Source of the DNA: Pseudomonas migulae NBRC 103157
GTDB taxonomy: Bacteria > Pseudomonadota > Gammaproteobacteria > Pseudomonadales > Pseudomonadaceae
Length of the DNA stretch: 64,000 nucleotides
Direction of reading: 5' to 3'
Assembly (NCBI RefSeq): GCF_002091715.1
Contig: NZ_BDAG01000019.1
Location: 1 to 64,000 of the forward strand
The notes beneath the pieces are model-generated. The model was not told where the DNA came from. It saw only the letters and a list, made by a program, of their open reading frames with translations, and did not search any database. Position 1 is the stretch's first letter, and every line of letters begins with the position of its first letter. Shown here in pieces: positions 56,274-64,000 of this stretch. A program made the translations under genes and the position numbers.

Positions 56274-57334
56274 CAGCGCAGCTCCTCAGCCAGTAACAAC
56301 GTGCTCAGTCGGGTCGCGACACGCTCGGGATTCAGACGCGTGAAGCACAGCGGCCACTCGCGTTTCAGGTCGAACCGACGGGCATCTTCGGCCGTCGGTT
56401 GATAGGTGCATTTCTTCTGCAGGCACGGTGCACAGGGGAAATCGCTGGCCATGTGGATCTGCGCCTTACCGTAGGCGCCAGTCAGGCCCGGGTTGGTCGG
56501 GCCGAACAGCGACAGCGTCGGCACGTCGAGTGCTGCGGCAAGGTGACCAAGACCGGTGTCCACCGCCACGCACGCCTGCGCGCCGGCCAGCACTTTGCCG
56601 ATGCCCGCCAGATTCAGTTTGGGCAGCACTTCGACGTGCCGCATGTCCTTGGCGATGCGCTCGGCCCGGGCTTTCTCCGCCGGATTGCCCCACGCCAGTT
56701 TCACGCCGACGCCCAGATAGCCGACACGCTCGGCCAGCTCGCGCCAATAGGCTTCGGGCCAGTGTTTGGTGTCCCACGTGGTGCCGTGCAGGAACAGCAC
56801 GTAAGGGTTCTTGCGCGGCAGTTCCACCAGGCGCTCGATGTTCAGGCCGTAGTCGCCCAGGCCTTTGGGCAAGTCGTAGCCCAACGCGATGGCGAACAAC
56901 TGGCGCACTCGCTCGACCGCGTGCTGGCCACGGGCAACCGCCAGCCGTCGATCGTAGAAACGCGCGGCGATCGGCTCCCGTGCCGAACCTTTATCGAGGC
57001 CCGCCACCGGCGCCTTGACGTAGCGGGTCAGCAAGGCGCTTTTCAACAGGCCCTGTGCGTCAATCACCAGATCATATTTCGTGGCGCGAAGGCTTTGCTT
57101 GAAGCGCTTCCACTCGCCACTCTTGATGGTCTGCCAGATGTTCTTGCGCCAGCGACGGATCGCCACCGGGATCACTTTGCCCACGGCCGGGTGCCAGGTC
57201 GGGATCTCGGCGAAACCCTCTTCCACCACCCAGTCGAACGTGATGCCGGGAATCGCCCGGGCCGCGTCGGTCAACGCCGGCAACGCATGAATCACGTCGC
57301 CCAGCGAAGAAGTCTTGATCAGCAGAACCCGCAA
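56273..57334 (-). CDS. waaC: ADP-heptose:LPS heptosyltransferase I WaaC
   Basis: 353 aa, GT9. It adds the first heptose to Kdo. Motifs: LLIKTSSLGDVIHALPALTDAA at the start, FLHGTTWDTKHWPEAYWRELAE, and VDTGLGHLAAALDVPTLSLFGPTNPGLTGAYG. The start is TTG at 57334 with GAGG nine bases upstream. It begins 1 base after the waaF stop. Confidence 0.96.
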   Translation of the reverse strand: MRVLLIKTSSLGDVIHALPALTDAARAIPGITFDWVVEEGFAEIPTWHPAVGKVIPVAIRRWRKNIWQTIKSGEWKRFKQSLRATKYDLVIDAQGLLKSALLTRYVKAPVAGLDKGSAREPIAARFYDRRLAVARGQHAVERVRQLFAIALGYDLPKGLGDYGLNIERLVELPRKNPYVLFLHGTTWDTKHWPEAYWRELAERVGYLGVGVKLAWGNPAEKARAERIAKDMRHVEVLPKLNLAGIGKVLAGAQACVAVDTGLGHLAAALDVPTLSLFGPTNPGLTGAYGKAQIHMASDFPCAPCLQKKCTYQPTAEDARRFDLKREWPLCFTRLNPERVATRLSTLLLAEELR

Positions 57335-57335
57335 A

Positions 57336-58370
57336 CTATTTGACCTCGACCACAGTGCCCTGCAACCGCTGCAAGGCTTCGTTCACTGCTTGCGGCATCA
57401 GCTGGCGCAGGCAGTTGTAATGACCGAAGCGGCACGTGCGATCGAAGCACGGGCTGCATTCGATGCCCAGGCGCACGATCTCGACGTGCTCGGCCAGCGG
57501 CGGCGTGAAGCCCGGCGACGTCGAGCCGTACACTGCCACCAACGGGCGATTCAGCGCCGCGGCGACGTGCATCAGGCCGGAATCGTTGGACACCACCGAA
57601 TCCGCGCAGGACATCAGGTCGATAGCCTCGGCCAGGGACGTGCCGCCACTGAGGTTCACCGACTCTTCGCGCAGGCCGGGAATCAACCGCGCGCGGATAT
57701 CTTCGCCCACGGCGTGATCGTTCTTCGAACCAAACAGCCAGACTTGCCAGCCTTCGCGAATCTTCGCTTCGGCGACCTTGGCGTAATGCTCGGACGGCCA
57801 GCGCTTGGACTCGCCAAACTCGGCACCGGGGCACAGCGCCAACACCGGACGGTCGAGGGCCAGACCGAATTTGGCCAGCGCCGCTTCGCGAGACACCGGA
57901 TCGATCTGCAAGGTCGGCCGCGGATACGGTTTCGGCAGTTCGACGCCAGGCTCGTAAGCCAGGGCCATGAAACGCTCGATCATCAGCGGGTAACGTTCTT
58001 TGTCCAGCGTGCGCACGTCATTGAGCAGACCGTAGCGGAATTCGCCACGCCAGCCGGTGCGCTTCGGGATGCCGGCGAAGAACGGAACCAACGCCGACTT
58101 CAGGGAATTGGGCAGCAGGATCGCCTGGTCGTACTGGCCGGCCAGGGATTTGCCGATGCGCCGACGCGTTGCCAACTCCAGGGCACCGTGGCCAAGCGGA
58201 AAGCTCAAGGCCTGGCGAACTTCGGGCATGCGCTCAAGAATCGGCCGGCTCCACTCGGGGGCCAGCACGTCGATTTCGCACTGCGGGTGGCGTTGCTTGA
58301 GACACTGAAACAGTGTCTGCGCCATCACCATGTCACCGACCCAACTGGGCCCAACGATCAGAATTTTCAT
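57336..58370 (-). CDS. waaF: ADP-heptose:LPS heptosyltransferase II WaaF
   Basis: 344 aa, GT9. It adds the second inner-core heptose. It begins MKILIVGPSWVGDMVMAQTLF and has LCPGAEFGESKRWPSEHYA and VVSNDSGLMHVAAALNRPLVAVYGSTSPGFTPP. It is the first gene of the waaF-C-G-P-kinase unit. The ATG at 58370 is well supported by family length; the frame is open 31 codons upstream, through a hairpin. No strong Shine-Dalgarno sequence is visible. Confidence 0.96.
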   Translation of the reverse strand: MKILIVGPSWVGDMVMAQTLFQCLKQRHPQCEIDVLAPEWSRPILERMPEVRQALSFPLGHGALELATRRRIGKSLAGQYDQAILLPNSLKSALVPFFAGIPKRTGWRGEFRYGLLNDVRTLDKERYPLMIERFMALAYEPGVELPKPYPRPTLQIDPVSREAALAKFGLALDRPVLALCPGAEFGESKRWPSEHYAKVAEAKIREGWQVWLFGSKNDHAVGEDIRARLIPGLREESVNLSGGTSLAEAIDLMSCADSVVSNDSGLMHVAAALNRPLVAVYGSTSPGFTPPLAEHVEIVRLGIECSPCFDRTCRFGHYNCLRQLMPQAVNEALQRLQGTVVEVK

Positions 58371-58379
58371 GTGGTTTCC

Positions 58380-58410
58380 AAAAACGAACCGGGGAGGCAT
58401 ACGCCTCCCC
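58380..58410 (-). terminator. Terminator-like hairpin directly before waaF
   Basis: On the minus strand GGGGAGGC-GTAT-GCCTCCCC (58410-58391) is a perfect 8-bp stem, followed by GGTTCGTTTTT. It ends about 10 bases before the waaF ATG. It may end transcription arriving from upstream, or act as a leader attenuator for the LPS operon. Confidence 0.6.
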
Positions 58411-58444
58411 GCCTCGAGAATTCTACAAAACACTGCAGATCTAC

Positions 58445-58464
58445 TGTGGGAGTTCGCTCCCACA
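58445..58464. repeat. Short REP-like palindrome
   Basis: TGTGGGAGTTCGCTCCCACA is a perfect 20-base palindrome with a short loop, resembling the outer end of the REP family with its GGGCTTGCTCGC core missing. Confidence 0.6.
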
Positions 58465-58532
58465 TTGGGTATTGGTGCACATCCAGTGCGGTGCAGCTTA
58501 GCTGCCTCAATTTACAAAACAACGCAGATCAC

Positions 58533-58624
58533 CTGTAGGAGCAAGCTTGCTCGCGATGAGGCCATCACATCCAGCATTGGAGGTGACTGACACTCCGCCA
58601 TCGCGAGCAAGCTTGCTCCTACAG
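58533..58624. repeat. REPIN, GTAGGAGCAAGCTTGCTCGCGA variant
   Basis: Perfect inverted arms (CTGTAGGAGCAAGCTTGCTCGCGATG and complement) lie at 58533-58558 and 58597-58623. The REP core is AAGCTTGCTCGCGA with a TGTAGGAG flank, a third variant in this window. It lies in the glnE-waaF gap. Confidence 0.88.
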
Positions 58625-58652
58625 GGGTATTCGGTGCTGCCACTGTCCGGTT

Positions 58653-61592
58653 TCAGCTTAACCCCAGCTCGCGCCAGATCCGCAACACCTGCAGTCGTTC
58701 GTCCACGAACTGGTCGCCCGGTATCACCCCGGCGTCCTTCTGCAAGGCCTGCCGGTGCGCGGCGGAGCGGTAGGCTTTATAGGCCTCGCGCAACAGGCTG
58801 GCGTCTTCGGCGGGCATCAGCCCTTCGTGTTCCAGCTCTTCCAGAATCCGGATATTGTCGGTCCAGCGCAGCAATGGCGGGTGTGTTTCGGACCACGCCA
58901 AGGCCGCGTATTGCACCATAAATTCAATATCGACGATACCTCCGGCGTCCTGCTTGAGATCGAACGGCGCCGTGGCCTCGAAGGCATTCGCCCCGGTGCC
59001 GGCTGCGGTGCTCTTGCTGCCGAGGTTGTCGCGCATCTTGGCGCGCATCTCGCTGACCTCCTGACGCAAGGTCGGCAAATCACGGGGCTTGCCCAAAATC
59101 GCTGCGCGAACCTTCTCGAACGCCTGGCCGACGTCCGGACTGCCCACCAGCACCCGCGCCCGTACCAGCGCCTGATGTTCCCAGGTCCAGGCTTCGTTTT
59201 CCTGATAACGGGCAAACGCGCCGAGCGAACTCACCAACAGACCGGAAGCACCGGAGGGCCGCAGGCGCATGTCCACTTCATACAGCTGACCGGAGTTGGT
59301 CTGGGCCGTGAGCAAGTGAATGATCCGCTGGCCCAGCCGAGTAAAGAATTGCGCACCGTCGATAGGCTTCAGCCCGTCGGTTTCCGCCTGCGGATCGCCA
59401 TCGTGAATGAACACCAGGTCCAGATCCGAACCATGCCCCAGTTCCAGACCGCCGACTTTTCCGTAACCGACAATGATGAAGCCAGGATCGCACAAGGTGC
59501 CGTCGGTGCGTTGCGGCGTACCGTATTTGGCCACGGTCTGGCGCCAGGCCAGGGCCAGCACTTGTTCGAGGATCGCTTCGGCGAGCCAGGTCAGGTAATC
59601 GCTGACTTTCATCAGCGGCAGGCTGCCGGCGATTTCCGACGCGGCGACGCGCAGGCGGTGCGCCAGTTTGAAATGGCGCAGGGCTTCCATTTGCTGTTCG
59701 AGGTCGTCTTCGGGAATCCGCGTCAGGCGCTCGCGCAACTCCGCCGCCAGTTCCGGCGCCAGGGGCGGCTTGAACAGCCGGCCCTCGTTGAGCAATTCGT
59801 CGAGCAACAGCGGGAAGCGGGTGATCTGTTCGGCTATCCACGGGCTCGCGGCGCACAAGGTCAGCAAACGTCGCAGCGCACCGGGGTTTTCGGTCAGCAG
59901 CACCAGGTACGCGGACCTCCGGGCCACCGCTTCAACCAGCGGCAGTACGCGCTCCAGCACCAGATCCGGGTTGGCGTGCTCGACCGCCTGCGCCAGCAAC
60001 CGTGGAATAAAGGCATCGAGGCGTTCGCGCCCCAAACGCTGCATCGCGCGCAATTGCGGGCTGCTGCGCAGGCTGGCCAAGGCTTTCAGGGCTTTGGTGG
60101 CATCGACGAAACCGCCCTCCTCCAACTGCCGACAAGCGGCCTCTTCGTCCTGCGCTTCTTCCCACAGTGGCAGCCATTCACCGCCGACCACCACTTCGCT
60201 TTCAGCCCCGTCCTCTTCGTCGGGATCGGCGATCACCTGACCGAAGTGCCACGCAACGCGACCGCGCCAATACATCAGCTGCTCATGAAAGGCGTCCCAA
60301 TCGGCGAAGCCCAACATATAGGCAATACGCGCCTGATCCTGCGCACCGTCCGGCAACATCTGGGTCTGGCGGTCGGCAATCGCCTGAATGGCGTGCTCCG
60401 TGTAACGCAGGAATTCGTAGCCTTCGCGCAGTTCGCTGATCACCGCCGGCGGCAGGTAACCCTGACCTTCCAGCGTGCTCAGTACTTTTAATAGTGGACG
60501 TTGTTGCAGGCTCAGGTCGCGGCCGCCGTGGATCAACTGAAACGCCTGGGCGATGAACTCGACTTCGCGGATGCCGCCGGAGCCGAGCTTGATGTTGTCG
60601 GCCATGCCCTTGCGCCGGACTTCCTGCTGGATCAACTGCTTCATCGTGCGCAGCGCTTCGATGGCGGAAAAGTCCAGGTAACGCCGGTAGACGAACGGGC
60701 GCAGCATCTCTTGCAGTTGCGCGCCCGCCACCTGATCGCCGGCCACCACCCGCGACTTGATCATCGCGTAGCGCTCCCAGTCACGGCCCTGATCCTGGTA
60801 ATACTGCTCCAGCGCGTTGAAGCTCAGCACCAACGCACCGGCCGAACCGTAAGGTCGCAGGCGCATGTCGACGCGGAACACAAAACCGTCGACGGTCATC
60901 GGGTCCAGTGCCTTGATCAGGCGCTGGCCGAGACGGATGAAGAATTCCTGATTATCCAGCGAGCGTTTCACCCCGACGGTTTCGCCGCCCTCGGGGTAGG
61001 CGAAGATCAGGTCGATGTCCGACGACAGATTGAGCTCGACCGCGCCGAGCTTGCCCATGCCGAGGATGACCATCTGCTGCGGCTCGCCGCTGCGCCGACC
61101 GGTCGGCACGCCGAACTGCTGGCAATGGCGTGAGTACAACCACTGATAAGCCTGATCGATGCTGGCATCGGCCATGTCCGAGAGGTCGCGGCAGGTCTGG
61201 ATGAGGTCGGCCTGACGAGTCAGGTCACGCCAGATGATCCGCACTTGATGGCGTGCGCGCTGGCGACGCAGGGCGCGACCGAGTTCGTCTTCGGTCTCCG
61301 CGGCATTCACCGCCGCCGCAATCTGCGCGCACAACTCGCCGGGGGCAAAACCGCGATCCAGTTCGCCGGACTGCACCAGCGCCAGCAACATCAACGGGTC
61401 ACGAACGCTCTGTTCAATCACGAAGTCGCTGGCGGCGGTGACGCGGGCGAATTGCGCCCAGCGTTCAGGCGTCCAGCCGGACAGGCCATGATCATCATCG
61501 AGCGCCTCGACGGCCGCACGGAACGACTGTTCGGCACGGGTGACAAACGGCAACAGAATGCCGGGCAGTTCGGCAAGCGAAGGGAGGCTCAT
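58653..61592 (-). CDS. glnE: Bifunctional glutamine synthetase adenylyltransferase/deadenylase GlnE
   Basis: 979 aa. It adds AMP to, or removes it from, glutamine synthetase in response to PII state. Two nucleotidyltransferase domains each have the G-S-D-x-D pattern: GMGKLGAVELNLSSDIDLIF (N-terminal, de-adenylylating half) and GYGKVGGLELGHGSDLDLVF (C-terminal, adenylylating half). The ATG at 61592 begins MSLPSLAELPGILLPFVTRAE. It is divergent from aceE. In PAO1 I recall ilvE between glnE and waaF; it is not present here. Confidence 0.96.
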   Translation of the reverse strand: MSLPSLAELPGILLPFVTRAEQSFRAAVEALDDDHGLSGWTPERWAQFARVTAASDFVIEQSVRDPLMLLALVQSGELDRGFAPGELCAQIAAAVNAAETEDELGRALRRQRARHQVRIIWRDLTRQADLIQTCRDLSDMADASIDQAYQWLYSRHCQQFGVPTGRRSGEPQQMVILGMGKLGAVELNLSSDIDLIFAYPEGGETVGVKRSLDNQEFFIRLGQRLIKALDPMTVDGFVFRVDMRLRPYGSAGALVLSFNALEQYYQDQGRDWERYAMIKSRVVAGDQVAGAQLQEMLRPFVYRRYLDFSAIEALRTMKQLIQQEVRRKGMADNIKLGSGGIREVEFIAQAFQLIHGGRDLSLQQRPLLKVLSTLEGQGYLPPAVISELREGYEFLRYTEHAIQAIADRQTQMLPDGAQDQARIAYMLGFADWDAFHEQLMYWRGRVAWHFGQVIADPDEEDGAESEVVVGGEWLPLWEEAQDEEAACRQLEEGGFVDATKALKALASLRSSPQLRAMQRLGRERLDAFIPRLLAQAVEHANPDLVLERVLPLVEAVARRSAYLVLLTENPGALRRLLTLCAASPWIAEQITRFPLLLDELLNEGRLFKPPLAPELAAELRERLTRIPEDDLEQQMEALRHFKLAHRLRVAASEIAGSLPLMKVSDYLTWLAEAILEQVLALAWRQTVAKYGTPQRTDGTLCDPGFIIVGYGKVGGLELGHGSDLDLVFIHDGDPQAETDGLKPIDGAQFFTRLGQRIIHLLTAQTNSGQLYEVDMRLRPSGASGLLVSSLGAFARYQENEAWTWEHQALVRARVLVGSPDVGQAFEKVRAAILGKPRDLPTLRQEVSEMRAKMRDNLGSKSTAAGTGANAFEATAPFDLKQDAGGIVDIEFMVQYAALAWSETHPPLLRWTDNIRILEELEHEGLMPAEDASLLREAYKAYRSAAHRQALQKDAGVIPGDQFVDERLQVLRIWRELGLS

Positions 61593-61798
61593 GGTCTATC
61601 CTTGATCGGCGTGTAGAGGGCTGCATGTAGTGAATTTTCAAATCGCACTACGTGATCGACTGTCGAACAAAGGTTAGAAATAGCTGAATTTTCTTTATTT
61701 TTGGCAGACAGCATCAAGCTTTCACCTTTTTCGGTTGGCAAAAGACCAACCTTAACGATTATTCTCACAACGCAGCTGGAGGCCACAAGCCGCTCATC

Positions 61799-61813
61799 TG
61801 TAGTTTTACTACT
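61799..61813. promoter_or_regulatory. GntR/FadR-type operator candidate 1
   Basis: TGTAGTTTTACTACT: a palindrome of form TGTAGT-NNN-ACTACW, containing the GT-NNN-AC core typical of FadR-subfamily GntR regulators (E. coli PdhR binds TGGTnnnACCA before aceE). Its centre is 52 bp from the second site. Confidence 0.65.
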
Positions 61814-61850
61814 CGTATATACATTCGGATAGCTGAAATGCCCGATGATT

Positions 61851-61865
61851 TGTAGTAAAACTACA
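61851..61865. promoter_or_regulatory. GntR/FadR-type operator candidate 2
   Basis: TGTAGTAAAACTACA: a perfect 6-bp inverted repeat with a 3-base spacer, the same arms as site 1. It is 112 bases upstream of the aceE ATG. Confidence 0.7.
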
Positions 61866-61976
61866 CGCCGCCGGAACCTACCTCTCGGCAATCCAAGAAT
61901 TTATATCGTCTGCCCACAAGGCCAGTCGCAAACTCAGGCAACCGATTCTGGAAGCCTTTCCGCCCTGGAGCAAGCC

Positions 61977-64000
61977 ATGCAAGACCTCGATCCCGTCGAA
62001 ACCCAGGAATGGCTGGACGCCCTGGAATCGGTTCTCGACAAAGAAGGCGAAGACCGTGCTCACTATCTGATGACCCGTATGGGCGAACTCGCAACCCGCA
62101 GCGGTTCGCAATTGCCTTACGCCATCACCACGCCATACCGCAACACCATTCCCGTTACCCACGAAGCACGCATGCCTGGCGACCTGTTCATGGAACGCCG
62201 CATTCGCTCGCTGGTACGCTGGAACGCGATGGCCATGGTGATGCGTACGAACCTGAAAGATTCTGACCTGGGCGGTCACATCTCCAGCTTCGCCTCCAGC
62301 GCAACCCTGTACGACATCGGCTTCAACTATTTCTTCCAGGCCCCGACCGACGAACACGGCGGCGACCTGATCTACTTCCAGGGTCACACTTCGCCAGGCG
62401 TTTACGCCCGCGCGTTCATGGAAGGCCGCATCACCGAAGACCAGATGAACAACTTCCGCCAGGAAGTGGACGGTCAGGGCCTGTCGTCCTACCCGCACCC
62501 TTGGCTGATGCCTGATTTCTGGCAGTTCCCGACCGTATCCATGGGTCTGGGCCCGATCCAGGCGATCTACCAGGCACGCTTCATGAAGTACCTGGAAGCC
62601 CGTGGTTTCATTCCGGAAGGCAAGCAGAAAGTCTGGTGCTTCCTTGGCGACGGCGAGTGCGACGAGCCGGAATCCCTGGGCGCGATCTCGCTGGCTGGCC
62701 GCGAGAAGCTCGACAACCTGATCTTCGTCATCAACTGCAACCTGCAGCGCCTCGACGGCCCGGTTCGCGGCAACGGCAAGATCATCCAGGAACTCGAAGG
62801 CGTATTCCGCGGTGCTCAGTGGAACGTGACCAAAGTCATCTGGGGCCGTTTCTGGGACCCACTGCTGGCCAAGGACGTCGACGGTATCCTGCAACGCCGC
62901 ATGGACGAAGTCATCGACGGCGAGTACCAGAACTACAAAGCCAAAGACGGCGCGTTCGTGCGTGAACACTTCTTCAACTCGCCAGAACTCAAGGCGATGG
63001 TTGCCGATCTGTCCGACGACGAGATCTGGAAACTCAACCGTGGCGGCCACGACCCATACAAGGTCTACGCGGCGTACCACGAAGCGGTCAACCACAAAGA
63101 ACAACCAACCGTCATCCTGGCCAAGACCATCAAAGGTTATGGCACCGGTGCCGGCGAAGCGAAAAACACTGCGCACAACACCAAGAAAGTCGACGTCGAC
63201 AGCCTGAAGTTGTTCCGTGATCGTTTCGACATCCCGGTCAAAGACGACGAGCTGGAAAACCTGCCGTTCTTCAAGCCAGAGCCAAACAGCGCCGAAGCCC
63301 GCTACCTGAGCGAGCGCCGCACTGCACTGGGCGGCTTCGTGCCACAGCGCCGCGCGCAGAGCTTCAGCGTACCGACGCCATCGCTGGATACGCTCAAGGC
63401 GATTCTCGACGGTTCGGGCGACCGTGAAATTTCCACCACCATGGCGTTCGTGCGGATCCTCGCGCAGCTGGTCAAGGACAAGGAAATCGGCCCGCGCATC
63501 GTTCCGATCATCCCGGACGAAGCCCGTACCTTCGGTATGGAAGGCATGTTCCGTCAGTTGGGCATCTACTCCTCCGTCGGCCAGCTCTACGAGCCAGTCG
63601 ATAAAGACCAGGTGATGTTCTACAAGGAAGACAAGAAGGGCCAGATCCTCGAAGAAGGCATCAACGAAGCGGGCGCCATGAGCTCCTTCATCGCTGCCGG
63701 TACTTCGTACTCCAGCCACAACCAGCCAATGCTGCCGTTCTACATCTTCTACTCGATGTTCGGCTTCCAGCGTATCGGCGACCTGGCCTGGGCTGCCGGC
63801 GACAGCCGTACCCGTGGTTTCCTGATCGGCGGCACCGCCGGCCGGACCACGCTGAACGGCGAAGGCCTGCAACACGAAGACGGTCACAGCCACATCCTGG
63901 CTGCCACCATCCCGAACTGCCGCACCTTTGATCCAACCTACGGCTACGAGCTGGCGGTGATCATTCAGGACGGCATGAAGAAGATGACCGAAGAGCAGCA
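61977..64000 (+). CDS. aceE: Pyruvate dehydrogenase E1 component AceE (3' end outside window)
   Basis: At least 674 codons, open to the window end. AceE decarboxylates pyruvate with thiamin pyrophosphate and passes the acetyl group to E2 lipoate. It starts MQDLDPVETQEWLDALESVL and contains the TPP/Mg motif GDGECDEPES...FVINCN, together with the homodimeric E1 segments GHTSPGVYARAFMEGR and IIPDEARTFGMEGMF. GGAG lies six bases before the ATG. aceF is expected beyond the window. The upstream palindromes suggest repression by a PdhR-like regulator. Confidence 0.97.
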   Translation, partial: MQDLDPVETQEWLDALESVLDKEGEDRAHYLMTRMGELATRSGSQLPYAITTPYRNTIPVTHEARMPGDLFMERRIRSLVRWNAMAMVMRTNLKDSDLGGHISSFASSATLYDIGFNYFFQAPTDEHGGDLIYFQGHTSPGVYARAFMEGRITEDQMNNFRQEVDGQGLSSYPHPWLMPDFWQFPTVSMGLGPIQAIYQARFMKYLEARGFIPEGKQKVWCFLGDGECDEPESLGAISLAGREKLDNLIFVINCNLQRLDGPVRGNGKIIQELEGVFRGAQWNVTKVIWGRFWDPLLAKDVDGILQRRMDEVIDGEYQNYKAKDGAFVREHFFNSPELKAMVADLSDDEIWKLNRGGHDPYKVYAAYHEAVNHKEQPTVILAKTIKGYGTGAGEAKNTAHNTKKVDVDSLKLFRDRFDIPVKDDELENLPFFKPEPNSAEARYLSERRTALGGFVPQRRAQSFSVPTPSLDTLKAILDGSGDREISTTMAFVRILAQLVKDKEIGPRIVPIIPDEARTFGMEGMFRQLGIYSSVGQLYEPVDKDQVMFYKEDKKGQILEEGINEAGAMSSFIAAGTSYSSHNQPMLPFYIFYSMFGFQRIGDLAWAAGDSRTRGFLIGGTAGRTTLNGEGLQHEDGHSHILAATIPNCRTFDPTYGYELAVIIQDGMKKMTEEQ

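Larger units (their letters stand above)
61593..61976. promoter_or_regulatory. glnE-aceE divergent promoter region
   Basis: This 384-base gene-free stretch is clearly AT-richer than its surroundings. It holds two near-identical operator-like palindromes (separate entries). I could not assign a convincing -35/-10 pair; TATATACAT at 61816-61824, just after the first palindrome, is a possible -10 region for aceE. Confidence 0.6.

Noticed and set aside
61589..61891. A 100-codon minus-strand frame upstream of glnE
   Set aside because: It only slightly overlaps the glnE start and runs through the regulatory palindromes; no ribosome-binding site or protein-like pattern.
61878..63893. A 671-codon open frame opposite aceE
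   Set aside because: The plus strand encodes AceE in full; the opposite frame is a composition shadow.

Overview
The window is chromosomal DNA from a Pseudomonas of the fluorescens group. This rests on high GC, Pseudomonas-type proteins throughout, the gene order, and dispersed REP/REPIN palindromes of two sequence families. From memory, the order follows P. aeruginosa PAO1 from motB (about PA4953) to aceE (PA5015). Assignments that lean on that synteny are marked as such. No tRNA, rRNA, CRISPR array, prophage or insertion sequence was seen.

1-11.2 kb: flagellar stator genes motB and motA (minus strand); then, on the plus strand, an HDOD protein, the rhodanese rhdA and the phosphatidylserine decarboxylase psd. 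A small OAA-type high-mannose lectin gene follows on the minus strand. Next come a large conserved protein of unknown role, serB (minus) and a YtjB/AhpA-type membrane protein whose C-terminus looks like a degenerate class III nucleotide cyclase.

11.2-20.6 kb (all minus): a PqiC-like lipoprotein; a tightly packed parE / phytase-like / retropepsin-like / parC run that carries both topoisomerase IV subunits; a YqiA-type esterase; cpdA (cAMP phosphodiesterase, TTG start); a DUF1249 protein; and nudF.

20.8-31.8 kb: a DUF3298 lipoprotein; the thiamin unit (TPP riboswitch, thiC, cytX; minus); an OpmH/TolC-type outer-membrane channel; the Kdo transferase waaA; a LysR regulator divergent from an emrE-type SMR pump; and an FAD oxidoreductase overlapping an aldo/keto reductase.

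31.8-58.4 kb: the LPS core and outer-envelope region. It holds three poorly characterised glycosyltransferase-like genes (32.8-35.4 kb), hldE, msbA, and an O-antigen ligase fused to a kinase-like domain. It also holds an acetyltransferase, wapR/ssg-like glycosyltransferases, a DUF6625 protein, dnpA, mig-14, wapH, a carbamoyltransferase, and the core operon waaF-waaC-waaG-waaP followed by three more kinase-fold genes. Together these make, phosphorylate, decorate, flip and ligate LPS. A broken DUF3800 gene and a YceK-like lipoprotein interrupt the cluster at 50-51 kb.

58.6-64 kb: glnE (nitrogen control) and, divergently, aceE (pyruvate dehydrogenase E1), which is cut by the window end. Between them lie two near-identical palindromes that look like operators for a GntR/FadR-type regulator.

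Most of the window is conserved core genome. The more unusual items are the WaaL-kinase fusion that lacks the catalytic Asp, the lectin, the twin operators upstream of aceE, the cyclase-like domain, the low-GC glycosyltransferase patch with a 30-codon ORF beside it, and the run of kinase-fold genes with divergent catalytic loops.
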